Assembly: GCF_900182695.1 (NCBI RefSeq)
Contig: NZ_FXTK01000004.1
Span: forward strand, 186,001 to 250,000
DNA from: Paracoccus laeviglucosivorans
GTDB lineage: Bacteria > Pseudomonadota > Alphaproteobacteria > Rhodobacterales > Rhodobacteraceae
DNA: 64,000 bases
Reading direction: 5' to 3'
Position numbers and translations under genes: made by a program. Positions 8,196 to 17,077 of the stretch are shown here, piece by piece; the stretch's first letter is position 1; each line of letters opens with the position of its first letter. Under the pieces are notes generated by a model that saw nothing but the letters and a program-made list of their open reading frames with translations, made no database searches and had not been told where the DNA came from.

Positions 8196-8781
8196 TTCCC
8201 CAAGACATACGCGACTTGCGCGAAATCAGCTACCCCAGTGATTTAGCTTAGCCAATCATAGACAATTTTTAGTTGAGAACTGCGAAAGCGGGGAAAAATA
8301 ATCGCATGAGGCTCGCTTTTAGCGCGTAAAAACGGGAAAAAATATTGCCAAAAAGTCAGCTTTTACCACTACGACTTTCCGGGCACTCTCGTTGCGAGCC
8401 GTTTTAACGATTTCCTCTTTTGCATGTACGGCCAGGCCGGGTGAGGCTGGGCACTGTTCTCACCCGGTCGCGACTTTCCGAAATATTCCAGACCGTCACA
8501 CAACTGTCGATAAATATCGCAGGAACACGGCGTCAATTCGCCGAACGATGCAGTTTTACGGTTTTCTTAAAAGTCGCGGCGCGGAAACACTGACAAATTC
8601 TTGCGACAATTCAGCGCACTGGTTGTTCTTGCTGAAATTATACGCATAAAAGCGGAGATTCCGAATTACTGCCACAAACATGAATGCAAAATCATTCTGC
8701 GCAGTCTTCGAAACAGCTCCCGCGATTCGAGTTCAGTATGCAGGCTACGAGCGGAATTGACCGTATACTGCGCGGTGTTGA
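8196..8781. other. Gene-free A+T-rich island
   Basis: This 586-bp stretch is visibly richer in A+T than its surroundings, with runs such as gggaaaaaat and aattttt. The short open frames inside (for example 8392-8649) have no ribosome site, family resemblance or GC-rich codon pattern, so I do not call them genes. It contains a perfect 9-bp inverted repeat (8437-8445 / 8459-8467), and the 10-mer CGACTTTCCG is repeated at 8372 and 8471. It should hold the glycosyltransferase promoter and could hold a small RNA. Confidence 0.6.
8437..8467. repeat. Perfect 9-bp inverted repeat in the A+T-rich island
   Basis: CCGGGTGAG and CTCACCCGG are separated by 13 nt. It is GC-rich in an otherwise A+T-rich region and is not followed by a T-run on either strand, so it is not an ordinary terminator. 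Confidence 0.7.
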
Positions 8782-9624
8782 TCAGACATTGATACCTTGT
8801 CGGCCAGCCAGATCGGTAAAGAACTGCCATGCCACGCGACCCGATCTTGAACCGCGCGTTGCTTGCCATTCAATGGCCTCGGCCCGTAGCTGTTCTTCGG
8901 GAACGGTCACACCATAAGCGTTGCAATAACCCTCGACCATCGAAAGATATTCATCTTGCGAACAGGGGTGAAAACCCAGCCAAAGGCCGAAGCGATCGGA
9001 TAGCGACACCTTTTCCTCGACCGCTTCGCCGGGATGGATCGCGGTCGAGCGTTCATTGTCGATCATATCGCGCGGCATCAGATGGCGACGGTTGGACGTG
9101 GCATAAAGGATCACGTTCGACGGACGCCCGGCGATACCGCCATCCAGCACAGCTTTCAGCGATTTATACTGTGTATCGTCGTGGCTGAACGAAAGATCGT
9201 CCGAAAACAGCACGAAACGCCGGTCCTTGGCGTGACCCAAAATCGCCAGCAGGCGGCTGACCGAACCCAGATCCTCGCGCGCGATTTCGACAAGCACCAA
9301 TGGCAGGCCCTGGCTCAGCGCCTCGGCATGGACTGCCTTGACCAGCGAGGATTTCCCCATCCCGCGCGAACCCCATAGCAGCGCGTTATTCGCCGCATGT
9401 CCCCGCGCGAATTGCAGCGTATTGGCCAGCAGCGTGTCGCGGGCGCGGTCGATGCCGATCAGTTGCACCAGATCGACGCGGGCCACATCGGCCACAGGCT
9501 CCAGCCGATCGGGATCGGGATGCCAGACATAGGCGCTGGCCTCGGTAAAGCTGGGGCGCTTGTCAGGCGCGGGGGCCATACGCTCCAACGCCTCGGCAAT
9601 GCGGATCAGGACCTTTTTACTCAT
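8782..9624 (-). CDS. DUF815 family AAA-type ATPase
   Basis: 280 residues with Walker [10 protein letters not shown] at 85-93, a Walker B-like strand [10 protein letters not shown], and a sensor-like region [15 protein letters not shown] followed by [14 protein letters not shown]. These features are characteristic of DUF815/YcaO-unrelated P-loop ATPases common in alphaproteobacteria; the cellular role is not established. The ATG at 9624 (MSKKVLIRI) overlaps the tatC stop by 8 bp, so it is translationally coupled as the last gene of the tat operon. This placement suggests, but does not show, a link to envelope or export functions. Confidence 0.85.
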   Translation of the reverse strand: MSKKVLIRIAEALERMAPAPDKRPSFTEASAYVWHPDPDRLEPVADVARVDLVQLIGIDRARDTLLANTLQFARGHAANNALLWGSRGMGKSSLVKAVHAEALSQGLPLVLVEIAREDLGSVSRLLAILGHAKDRRFVLFSDDLSFSHDDTQYKSLKAVLDGGIAGRPSNVILYATSNRRHLMPRDMIDNERSTAIHPGEAVEEKVSLSDRFGLWLGFHPCSQDEYLSMVEGYCNAYGVTVPEEQLRAEAIEWQATRGSRSGRVAWQFFTDLAGRQGINV

Positions 9625-10498
9625 CGGCGTCGGCATCTTCTTGTTCGCGTTTCCGCTCGATGCGGCGCACCAGCAGGATCGAAACCTCGTAAAGCCCATA
9701 TATGACCGTGAACAGCACGATCTGGCTGATGACATCAGGCGGCGTCACCATCGCGGCCAGCACAAGGATGACGATCACGGCATAGCGGCGCACGCTCGCC
9801 AGGCCCTCCGACGATACCAGCCCCGCCTTGCCCATCAACGTCAGCGCGACCGGAAGCTGGAAGCTAAGCCCGAAGGCGAGGATGAATTTCGTGGTCAGCG
9901 CCAGATATTCCTCGACCGAACCTTGGAAGACGATGCCGGCCCAAGGCTGCTGCTCGCCGGCCGCAACAGGTGCGGCGACCTGCCCCGCCGCCTGTGTCGC
10001 AGTCCCAGCCGCATCCGACGGCAGGCCCAGCGGCCCCTGCTGGAAGCCCAGGAAGAAGTCGAAAGCCCATGGCAGAATGACGTAATAGGCAAAGCCCGCA
10101 CCGATGATGAACATCACAGGTGATGCGACAAGAAACGGCAGCAAGGCGTTCTTTTCGCTACGATAAAGTCCCGGCGCAACAAAGCGCCACAATTGATAGC
10201 CCACGATCGGGAAGGCCAGCACGAAGCCTCCGAAGAACGCGATGCGCATGGCCACGAAAAAGCCTTCCTGCAGCTTCAGCAGGATCAGGCCGCAGGTCTG
10301 GCCACGCTTTTCAAGCGCATAGCAGATGGGCTGCGTCAGAAAGTCGAAGATCGGATTCCAGACGAAATAGCACAGCACCATCGCGATCACGAATGCCAGC
10401 ACCGACCAGATCAGGCGGGTGCGCAATTCGGCCAGATGCGAGATCAGGGGCGCAGAGCTATCGTCAATGTCATCCGGCTTGGCAGATTTGGTCGCCAC
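9617..10498 (-). CDS. tatC: Twin-arginine translocase subunit TatC
   Basis: 293-residue polytopic inner-membrane protein that, with TatB, recognises twin-arginine signal peptides of folded proteins. The N-terminal [14 protein letters not shown] segment and the six hydrophobic helices of the family are present, including [17 protein letters not shown]. Residues about 160-195 form an Ala/Gly/Gln-rich periplasmic insertion ([15 protein letters not shown] onward) longer than in E. coli TatC. It has a charged C-terminal tail rich in Glu/Asp. It is the third gene of the leftward tatA-tatB-tatC-ATPase operon; the ATPase start lies within its last codons. Confidence 0.96.
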   Translation of the reverse strand: MATKSAKPDDIDDSSAPLISHLAELRTRLIWSVLAFVIAMVLCYFVWNPIFDFLTQPICYALEKRGQTCGLILLKLQEGFFVAMRIAFFGGFVLAFPIVGYQLWRFVAPGLYRSEKNALLPFLVASPVMFIIGAGFAYYVILPWAFDFFLGFQQGPLGLPSDAAGTATQAAGQVAAPVAAGEQQPWAGIVFQGSVEEYLALTTKFILAFGLSFQLPVALTLMGKAGLVSSEGLASVRRYAVIVILVLAAMVTPPDVISQIVLFTVIYGLYEVSILLVRRIERKREQEDADADE

Positions 10499-10519
10499 GA
10501 CGCAGCCTTTCCTTAGTCG

Positions 10520-11029
10520 TTATTGCTCGCGGTCCTGGCGCCTGACGGCGTGCAGACGGCGGCGTCCATTGGCGTTGTCGGCACCCGCGTCGTCCTGGAC
10601 CGGCGGGGCCGCGATACCGGGCGGCGGGGGCAAGGCATCGGTGACAGGCGCGGGCGTTTCGGCCAATGCCGCAGCGACCGGCGGCGCGGGCGCTGCCGGA
10701 TCGGGAACGGGGGCTTTGTTCTTGGCTTCCTCGCGCGGGTTCATCGGGTCCCACTTCTCAAAGCGTTCGGCAGCCCGGTCCAGTGCATCCAGCCCCAACG
10801 CCTTTTTCGAGGTCAGCTTGTTCACATCGCGCAGCGCCTTGCCCGCTTCGTCCAGACCCGAGCTTTTGGCCGCGTCCTCCATCGCATTGGTGAATTCACG
10901 TGCCATTCCGCGGGCGCGCGCAGTGATGCGGCCCAGCGTATGAAACAGCTTGGGAAGATCTTCGGGCCCGATGACGATCAGCGCAACGACGCCAATCAGC
11001 AGAAGCTCGCTCCAGCCGACGTCCAACAT
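10520..11029 (-). CDS. tatB: Sec-independent translocase protein TatB
   Basis: 169 residues. One N-terminal membrane helix (MLDVGWSELLLIGVVALIVIGPEDLP) contains the Glu8 and Pro22 positions conserved in TatB. An amphipathic helix follows (LFHTLGRITARARGMAREFTNAMED), and then a Pro/Ala-rich tail. It forms the TatBC receptor complex for twin-arginine substrates. It lies 19 bp downstream of tatA and 21 bp upstream of tatC on the same strand, clearly one operon. Confidence 0.95.
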   Translation of the reverse strand: MLDVGWSELLLIGVVALIVIGPEDLPKLFHTLGRITARARGMAREFTNAMEDAAKSSGLDEAGKALRDVNKLTSKKALGLDALDRAAERFEKWDPMNPREEAKNKAPVPDPAAPAPPVAAALAETPAPVTDALPPPPGIAAPPVQDDAGADNANGRRRLHAVRRQDREQ

Positions 11030-11048
11030 CCTGGGACCGCGCCCCGGA

Positions 11049-11360
11049 TCAGAGCTTGTTCTGGTCGGTCGGCGTCACGTCGCGCAGACCGGCATCGGTG
11101 GTCATGCGGGCGCGCTCGGCGTCCAGTTTGGCGCGTTCGGCGGCCAGTTCGGCGCGTGCCTTGGCGATATCGTCGGGCGAGTTCAGCTCAAGTTCCTTGG
11201 GTTCCGCCTTGTCTTCTTCGGCGCCGTCCTTGACGCCTTTCTTGAAGGCGGTGATTCCCTTGCCAACCTCGCCCATCAGGGACGAGACCTTGCCGCGTCC
11301 GAAAAGAACCAGCACGACGATTGCGATAAGCAAAAGTGCCATGGGGGAAGGTGCGTGCAT
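11049..11360 (-). CDS. tatA: Sec-independent translocase protein TatA
   Basis: 103 residues: a short membrane helix ([18 protein letters not shown]), the FGRGK hinge and the amphipathic helix [21 protein letters not shown] are textbook TatA. TatA oligomers form the protein-conducting element of the Tat system. The C-terminal half is a charged, probably coiled-coil segment ([19 protein letters not shown]), longer than in many TatA proteins. The ATG at 11360 is used here; Met7 is a possible alternative. It is the first gene of the leftward tat operon. Confidence 0.95.
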   Translation of the reverse strand: MHAPSPMALLLIAIVVLVLFGRGKVSSLMGEVGKGITAFKKGVKDGAEEDKAEPKELELNSPDDIAKARAELAAERAKLDAERARMTTDAGLRDVTPTDQNKL

Positions 11361-11464
11361 CTGTGTACTCCGTTACGGCATTCAGAGCCGCGTATCTCTT
11401 GGGACTGTTCCTGATATAGACCCCGCAGGGCCATGGTGAAACCCCCAAATCCGTGATCGCTTCC

Positions 11465-11488
11465 CTATGCCGCGCGCGCGCGGCATAG
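11465..11488. repeat. Perfect 24-bp palindrome between tatA and marC
   Basis: Each 12-base half is the exact reverse complement of the other (CTATGCCGCGCG and its complement), with an alternating CG core. It sits between divergent genes, 8 bp before the marC start. No T-run follows on either strand, so it looks more like a protein-binding site or a translation-blocking hairpin than a terminator. Confidence 0.85.
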
Positions 11489-11496
11489 TGGCGCCA

Positions 11497-12114
11497 ATGG
11501 ATAGCACGCAGATCATCAGCGCCTTCGTCACGCTTTTCGTGGTCATCGACCCGGTGGGTCTGGCCCCGATCTTCATCGCGCTGACGCGCGGGATGCCGCA
11601 TCCTCAGCGCCGCCGCGTGGGCTGGCGCGCAATCGTCATCGCCGCGATCCTGATGACGCTGTTCGGCCTTGCGGGCGAAGCGATCCTTGCCGGCATCGGC
11701 ATCTCGCTGCCCGCATTCCGCATCGCGGGCGGCATATTGCTGTTCCTGACCGCGCTGGACATGCTGTTCGAACGCCGCACCGAACGGCGCGAGGGGCAGA
11801 CCGACGATCACCACGGTCAGGACGACCCGTCGGTCTTTCCGCTGGCGACGCCGCTGCTGGCCGGGCCCGGCGCGCTTGCCACGATGATCCTGCTGGTCAA
11901 TCAGGATCAAAGTCTTGCGCATACGTTGATGATCCATCTGGTGATGCTGGCGGTTCTGGGCATCGTCGCGGCGCTTTTCGCGCTGGCGGGACCGATTGCG
12001 CATCTTCTGGGCCGGACGGGAACCATGGTGGTCACACGACTGTTCGGGATGCTGTTGGCGGCGCTTTCGATCCAGTTCGTGATCGACGGCCTGAAGGGAT
12101 CGGGGCTGTTCTGA
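11497..12114 (+). CDS. MarC family membrane protein
   Basis: 205-residue inner-membrane protein with about six helices. FVTLFVVIDPVGLAPIFIALTRGMP at the N-terminus and FRIAGGILLFLTALDMLF match the MarC/UPF0056 family, once named for multiple antibiotic resistance but of unproven transport function. The ATG at 11497 (MDSTQII) was chosen over the in-frame ATG at 11467, because the upstream codons consist of the palindrome. There is no clear Shine-Dalgarno sequence, so a leaderless or weak start is possible. Its stop codon is immediately followed by the start of the protease gene. Confidence 0.85.
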   Translation: MDSTQIISAFVTLFVVIDPVGLAPIFIALTRGMPHPQRRRVGWRAIVIAAILMTLFGLAGEAILAGIGISLPAFRIAGGILLFLTALDMLFERRTERREGQTDDHHGQDDPSVFPLATPLLAGPGALATMILLVNQDQSLAHTLMIHLVMLAVLGIVAALFALAGPIAHLLGRTGTMVVTRLFGMLLAALSIQFVIDGLKGSGLF

Positions 12115-12690
12115 ATGGATGAGGATTTCGGCCGCCTGGCCTATCTGGTGCTGCTGCTGGTGGCCGTAGGTGGCTATCTGGTGGTCGAGATGCGCGCACG
12201 CCCCGGCAAGACCCTGCGCTTTGCAGCCGCTTGGGGGATGATCTTTCTGGGCGCAATCGCGATTGCGGGCATGTGGGGCGACATCCGCAACACCGTCGCT
12301 CCGCAGGCCCGCGTGCTGGAAGGTGGCCGGATCGAGGTGCCCTTGGGCGATGACGGCCATTACCATCTGACCGCGCAGGTGAACGGCAAACCCTTGCGCT
12401 TCATCGTCGATACCGGGGCCACCACTATCGCCCTCGGCGAAGACGACGCCCGCAAGATCGGCATCGACACCGACCGCCTCGGCTATACCGGAGAGGCGCA
12501 GACCGCCAATGGCCCAGTCGAGACGGCGACCGTCATGCTCGACAGCGTGGCGATCGGCGACATCCATGACGAAAGCGTGCCCGCCCTGATCCTGCGCTCG
12601 GAACTCGGTGTGTCGCTGATGGGCATGTCCTATCTGTCGCGCTTCGCCCGCGTCAGCATCGAAGGCAATCGTCTCATCCTCGAACGCTAA
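12115..12690 (+). CDS. Membrane-anchored retropepsin-like aspartic protease (TIGR02281 type)
   Basis: 191 residues. Two N-terminal membrane helices (about 8-25 and 38-54) are followed by a clan AA aspartic protease domain with the catalytic motif FIVDTGATTIAL (Asp99). This architecture matches the TIGR02281 family of alphaproteobacterial membrane proteases, probably active as dimers on the periplasmic side. Related enzymes such as PerP process cell-cycle or envelope proteins in other alphaproteobacteria, but a substrate cannot be inferred here. The ATG follows the marC stop with no gap, indicating a two-gene operon. Confidence 0.85.
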   Translation: MDEDFGRLAYLVLLLVAVGGYLVVEMRARPGKTLRFAAAWGMIFLGAIAIAGMWGDIRNTVAPQARVLEGGRIEVPLGDDGHYHLTAQVNGKPLRFIVDTGATTIALGEDDARKIGIDTDRLGYTGEAQTANGPVETATVMLDSVAIGDIHDESVPALILRSELGVSLMGMSYLSRFARVSIEGNRLILER

Positions 12691-12703
12691 GCCCTTCCAG
12701 CTT

Positions 12704-12760
12704 CTCGGTTCCTGAAATACCCTGGGGGAGTCCCGCAGGGACGGGGGCAGCGCCCCCCGA
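12704..12760 (+). repeat. Interspersed intergenic repeat, copy A
   Basis: The segment beginning CTCGGTTCCTGAAATACCC and continuing with GGGGG-rich hairpins matches, in opposite orientation, the sequence at 20819-20868, and in part 44388-44406. It contains two small hairpins (GTCCC-GCA-GGGAC at 12730-12742 and a GGGGGC/GCCCCC stem) and lies between convergent genes, where it probably also ends transcription. Confidence 0.7.
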
Positions 12761-12768
12761 CGCAGGAA

Positions 12769-13218
12769 CTACTGTTTGCGCTCCCAGCGGCCATCCGCCT
12801 CTGACCAGTATTCCGCCGTGACTCCGGCGGCTTTCAGTGTCCGCCATTGCGCACGGGCACGGTCCAGCGCATCCGGGTCATTGCCGTCAAAGACGATGCA
12901 GGCCCGCTCCAATGCCGCGCATTCGGCGCCCTGCACCTCGGCCCCATCGACCGCGATCAGGCAGCGCGGCTGATTGCCCGCGTCCTGCCCCTCGACCGTC
13001 AGCAAAACGGGCTGGCGCGCGTCATGCGGCCCTCCGGCCAGCCCATGGGGCAAAAACCCCTCGGCCAGCCAAAGGGTTTCGTCCAGCCCGACCTGACGGG
13101 CACGGTCCCTGCCCCGGACCTCGACCCGCCATCCGGCCTGCAGGCTTTTGCCAAGCAAAGTCTGCAATAGCTGCGCCGGACCTGAACGGGTCAGGTGATA
13201 GAACAGGGCTGAACCCAT
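12769..13218 (-). CDS. holC: DNA polymerase III chi subunit
   Basis: 149 residues. FYHLTRSGPAQLLQTLLGKSLQAGWRVEVRG, LDETLWLAEGFLPHGLAGG and QPVLLT are the usual HolC segments. Chi links the clamp loader to single-stranded DNA-binding protein at the replication fork. Its ATG overlaps the pepA stop (ATGA), so it is translated by coupling with pepA, a pairing common across proteobacteria. The C-terminal RWERK segment resembles other alphaproteobacterial chi proteins. Confidence 0.93.
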   Translation of the reverse strand: MGSALFYHLTRSGPAQLLQTLLGKSLQAGWRVEVRGRDRARQVGLDETLWLAEGFLPHGLAGGPHDARQPVLLTVEGQDAGNQPRCLIAVDGAEVQGAECAALERACIVFDGNDPDALDRARAQWRTLKAAGVTAEYWSEADGRWERKQ

Positions 13219-14696
13219 CAGCCCTTGGCCTCGTATTGGTCGCGCACAAGCCGGTCCAGCGCCATGACGCCCCAGCCGCTTGCGCCCTTGGGGGCCAGCG
13301 TGGTTTCGCCCGGTGGCAAGGCCACACCCGCAATATCAAGATGGATCCAGGGTGTGCCGTCCTTGACGAAGCAATGCAGGAATTCAGCCGCAGTGATCGA
13401 ACCCGCCGCACGGCCGCCCGTGTTCTTGATGTCGGCCAGCCGTGACTTGATCAGTTCCTTGTAGCCCGCCCCAAGCGGCAGACGCCAGGCGCCCTCGCCC
13501 TCGGCCCTGGATGCGGCAAGGAATTGATCGGCAAAGGCGTCGTCATTGGAAAACACGCCCGCATTGTCATGCCCCAGCGCGATGATGACCGCCCCGGTCA
13601 GGGTGGCCAGATCCACCACTGCCTTGGGTTGGAAGCGTTCCTGCGCATACCAAAGCACGTCTGCCAGAACCAGACGCCCCTCGGCATCGGTATTGATGAC
13701 CTCGATCGTGTCGCCCTTCATGGATTTCACGATGTCGCCGGGACGCTGCGCCTTGCCGTCGGGCATGTTTTCGACCAGACCGACCAGACCGACGACATTC
13801 GCCCGCGCCCGGCGCAGCGCCAGCGTGCGCATGACGCCCGCGACGACGCCCGCGCCACCCATGTCCATCGTCATCTCCTCCATGCCCGCAGCGGGCTTGA
13901 TGGAAATACCGCCGGTATCGAACACGACGCCCTTGCCGACCAGCGCCAGCGGCGCTTCGTCGCCGCCGCCGTTCCAGCGCATGACGACGACCTTGGACGG
14001 GCTTTCCGAACCCTGCCCGACGCCCAGCAGCGCGCGCATCCCCAGCTTGGCCAGCTGGTCTTCCTCCAGCACCTCGACCTCAAGCCCGATTTCCTGCATC
14101 GCCAGCAGGCGGTCGGCAAAATCGCTGGTCGTCAGCACATTCGCAGGTTCGCTGACCAGATCGCGGGTAAAGAACACACCTTCGGCCAGCGCCGCGCCGC
14201 CCCTGGCGTCGCGTGCAAGCGTTTCGGGGTCTTTGTGCATGAAGGTGACGCGACCGCGTGCGGGACGGTCATCCTCATCCTCGGGCTTGGATTTATAGGC
14301 CGAGAAATCATAGGCCCGCAGCGCCAGACCCAGCGCCACATCGGCGCCAAGACGGTGATCGCCCGCCAGAACCGTCACGCCGGACTTGCCCAGCTTCGCC
14401 CCGATGGCGGCACCAGCCTTGCGCGCGGTCTGCGCATCGGTGCGGCGCGGCAGCAGCACCAGTTGCAGCGCCTCGGCCTCGATCCCGGCGGGGAATGCCA
14501 GTTCCAGGGCCTTGCCCGGCTTCAGCGCTTTCCACGCATCCGATTCCAAGGCACGCTGCATCGCCTCGCGCGTCGGACGCGGCAGGCCGCCGGGCAGACG
14601 CGCGGTTTCGTTGACAAGGATCGCGATGCGGCCCTTGCGGGCGGAAAGCCCCTCGGTCTCGGTTGCGACGAATTGGATTTCGACCGGCTGGGTCAT
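13218..14696 (-). CDS. pepA: Leucyl aminopeptidase (M17)
   Basis: 492 residues. This is a cytosolic hexameric two-metal peptidase that removes N-terminal residues. The metal ligands fall with family spacing: Lys255 and Asp260 in VGKGVVFDTGG, Asp278 in MTMDMGGAG, and Asp337 and Glu339 in the signature NTDAEGRL; Arg341 is also present. The ATG at 14696 (MTQPVEIQF) was chosen because homology begins there, although the frame is open further upstream into the lptF promoter region. It is divergent from lptF and coupled to holC downstream. Confidence 0.95.
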   Translation of the reverse strand: MTQPVEIQFVATETEGLSARKGRIAILVNETARLPGGLPRPTREAMQRALESDAWKALKPGKALELAFPAGIEAEALQLVLLPRRTDAQTARKAGAAIGAKLGKSGVTVLAGDHRLGADVALGLALRAYDFSAYKSKPEDEDDRPARGRVTFMHKDPETLARDARGGAALAEGVFFTRDLVSEPANVLTTSDFADRLLAMQEIGLEVEVLEEDQLAKLGMRALLGVGQGSESPSKVVVMRWNGGGDEAPLALVGKGVVFDTGGISIKPAAGMEEMTMDMGGAGVVAGVMRTLALRRARANVVGLVGLVENMPDGKAQRPGDIVKSMKGDTIEVINTDAEGRLVLADVLWYAQERFQPKAVVDLATLTGAVIIALGHDNAGVFSNDDAFADQFLAASRAEGEGAWRLPLGAGYKELIKSRLADIKNTGGRAAGSITAAEFLHCFVKDGTPWIHLDIAGVALPPGETTLAPKGASGWGVMALDRLVRDQYEAKG

Positions 14697-14828
14697 GATC
14701 ACGAGGCTCCGCTTTGATACGTTTCGGCAAAAACTAGTCATGCAACCGCCGCTTGACCAGAGCCGGGGCTTTCGCAAATGCCACGCAGGCGATAAGCAAG
14801 CCATAACCAGCCCTTGGCGAAAGCGCCC

Positions 14829-15959
14829 ATGCCCCGGATCGACCGCTACATCCTGTCGCAATTCCTGACATTGTTCGGGTTCTTTGCGCTGGTCCTTGTT
14901 TCGGTCTACTGGATCAACCGCGCAGTATCGCTGTTTGAGCAATTGATCTCGGACGGGCAGACGGCGCTGGTGGTGCTGGAATTCACCGCGCTGACGCTGC
15001 CATTGGTGATTTCGGTGGTGCTACCTATCGCCGCATTCGCCGCCAGCGCCTATGGCACGAACCGGCTGTCATCCGAATCCGAACTGGTCGCGATGCAGGC
15101 CGCAGGCATGTCGCCCTGGCGGCTGGCGCGGCCCGTGCTGGTCTTTGGTGTTGTCGTGGCGCTGATGGTGGCGCTGTTGGTCCATGCGTTGGTGCCGCTG
15201 GCCCGTGCCCGCCTGACCGACCGTCAGGCCGAAATCGCGCAGAACGTCACCGCCCAGTTCCTGCGCGCGGGCACGTTCCAATATCCCATCGACGGCGTGA
15301 CGCTTTACATCCGCGACATCGCCCCCGATGGGCGGTTGCTGGACTTTTTCCTTGAAGATGCGCGCAACGTCACCAACCAGACCACCTATACCGCAGCCGA
15401 GGCGCTGGTGGTCAGGACCGAGGACGGCCCCCGTCTGGTGATGATGCAGGGCATGGCGCAAAACCTGCGCGGCGCAGACGGACAACAACGGCTTTCGGTG
15501 ACGCGGTTTGACGAATTGGCCTATGACATGGGCACGCTGGTCGATCCAGGCCGCACCCGCAAACGCGACCTGCGCGCCTATTCGACGCTGCGCCTGCTAA
15601 GCCCGGATGCAGAATTGCTGGCCGCAACCGGCTCGACCCTCGACAAAGCGCGGGCCGAGGCGCATGAGCGGCTGGCCAAGCCGTTCCAGGCGCCCGTCGC
15701 GGCACTGCTGGGCTTTTCCTTGCTGCTTCTGGGCGGGTTCAGCCGCTTTGGCGTCTGGCGTCAGGTGATCTGGGCGGTCATGGCGCTGATATTCGTGCAA
15801 TTCCTGCAAACTGCCGCGGAAAATCAGGTGGCGCAGGACGCATCGCGCTGGCCGCTGATCTATCTGCCCTCGATTATCGGCGGGCTGATCTGTGCATTCG
15901 TGCTTTGGCTTTCCGCACGCCCAAGACGGCTGCGCAACAAGGCGGAGGTCGCCGCATGA
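14829..15959 (+). CDS. lptF: LPS export permease LptF
   Basis: 376 residues. Three hydrophobic helices at each end flank a periplasmic jellyroll domain of about 170 residues, the LptF/LptG architecture; with LptG and LptB2 it extracts lipopolysaccharide from the inner membrane. The start MPRIDRYILSQFLTLFGFFALV is typical. I used the ATG at 14829 rather than the TTG 15 bp upstream. It heads the operon lptF-lptG-lptD-surA-pdxA-rsmA and overlaps lptG by 4 bp. No lptB is nearby, so the ATPase must be encoded elsewhere. Confidence 0.94.
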   Translation: MPRIDRYILSQFLTLFGFFALVLVSVYWINRAVSLFEQLISDGQTALVVLEFTALTLPLVISVVLPIAAFAASAYGTNRLSSESELVAMQAAGMSPWRLARPVLVFGVVVALMVALLVHALVPLARARLTDRQAEIAQNVTAQFLRAGTFQYPIDGVTLYIRDIAPDGRLLDFFLEDARNVTNQTTYTAAEALVVRTEDGPRLVMMQGMAQNLRGADGQQRLSVTRFDELAYDMGTLVDPGRTRKRDLRAYSTLRLLSPDAELLAATGSTLDKARAEAHERLAKPFQAPVAALLGFSLLLLGGFSRFGVWRQVIWAVMALIFVQFLQTAAENQVAQDASRWPLIYLPSIIGGLICAFVLWLSARPRRLRNKAEVAA

Positions 15960-17077
15960 TCCTGTCGGCCTATGTCGCGCGGCGTTTTTTGCGGATGCTG
16001 GTGATGATCGCCGCGATCTTTGCCGCCATCCTGTTCCTGATCGACATCGTGGAACAGATCCGCCGCTTCTCGGACGAAGGCATAGGGCTGACCGGCGCTG
16101 CGGGTCTTTCGGCGCTGAACATCACCAGCAGCTTTTATTCGATCCTGCCACTGATCACCGTGCTGTCGGGGATCGCGCTGTTTCTGAACCTGTCGCGCAG
16201 TTCGGAACTTGTGGCCATCCGCGCCTCGGGGCGGTCGGGGCTGCGGGTTCTGGCAGCGCCAGCGGTTGCGGCGGCGCTTGCGGGCGCGGTCTGTGTCGCG
16301 GTGCTGAACCCGATGGTCGCCGCCACCGCCAAACGCTATGACGCCGCCGTGGCCCGCATTCAAAGCGACAGCGGCCAGACCATCAGCCTTGGCGAAGATG
16401 CGGTCTGGCTGCGTCAGGCATTGCCGACGCGCGACGCGGACGGGGCCGAGACATCCGGGCAGGTCGTGATCCGCGCCAGCCGCACCAGCCCGGACGCGAC
16501 CACGCTTTATGACGCCACCTTCATGATCTTCGCCCCGAAAGAGGGACCGACCCGACGCATCGACGCCGCCGAGGCGCGGCTCAGCGATGGCTCGTGGAAC
16601 CTGTCGCGCGTCAAGGAATGGCCCCTGACCGAGGTGAACCCCGAAGCCATGGCCCAGACCTATGACCAGCTTGAACTGCCGACCGACCTGACGGCGGCGC
16701 GGATCCGTGACAGCTTTGGCCGCCCCGAAGCAATCCCGATCTGGCAATTGCCGACCTTTATCCAGGGGCTGGAACGTGCGGGCTTTTCGGCGCAACGCCA
16801 CAAGGTCTGGCTTCAGATGGAGCTGGCGCGTCCGCTGCTGATGGCGGCGATGGTGGCGATCGCGGCGGCCTTTACCATGCGCCATATGCGGGGGCGCAAG
16901 ATGGGGATGCTGGTGCTGGGGGCGTTCGGCTGTGGCATCGGACTGTTTTTCCTGCGCAATCTGGCGCAGGTCTTGGGCGACAACGGCGGCATCCCCCCGG
17001 CACTGGCCGGTTGGGCGCCGCCCATCGTGGCGCTGCTTTTCGCGCTTGGCGCATTGCTGCGACTGGAGGACGGCTGA
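15956..17077 (+). CDS. lptG: LPS export permease LptG
   Basis: 373 residues with the same layout as LptF: N-terminal helices (SAYVARRFLRMLVMIAAIFAAILFLIDIVEQIRRF), a periplasmic beta domain, then three C-terminal helices including MAAMVAIAAAFTMRHMRGRK. The ATG at 15956 overlaps the lptF stop (ATGA) and has a GGAGG ribosome site inside lptF. It overlaps lptD by one base, so lptF, lptG and lptD are tightly coupled. Confidence 0.94.
   Translation: MILSAYVARRFLRMLVMIAAIFAAILFLIDIVEQIRRFSDEGIGLTGAAGLSALNITSSFYSILPLITVLSGIALFLNLSRSSELVAIRASGRSGLRVLAAPAVAAALAGAVCVAVLNPMVAATAKRYDAAVARIQSDSGQTISLGEDAVWLRQALPTRDADGAETSGQVVIRASRTSPDATTLYDATFMIFAPKEGPTRRIDAAEARLSDGSWNLSRVKEWPLTEVNPEAMAQTYDQLELPTDLTAARIRDSFGRPEAIPIWQLPTFIQGLERAGFSAQRHKVWLQMELARPLLMAAMVAIAAAFTMRHMRGRKMGMLVLGAFGCGIGLFFLRNLAQVLGDNGGIPPALAGWAPPIVALLFALGALLRLEDG

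Noticed and set aside
8392..8917. Short open frames in and beside the A+T-rich island
   Set aside because: No ribosome site, no resemblance, composition not like coding DNA of this genome.
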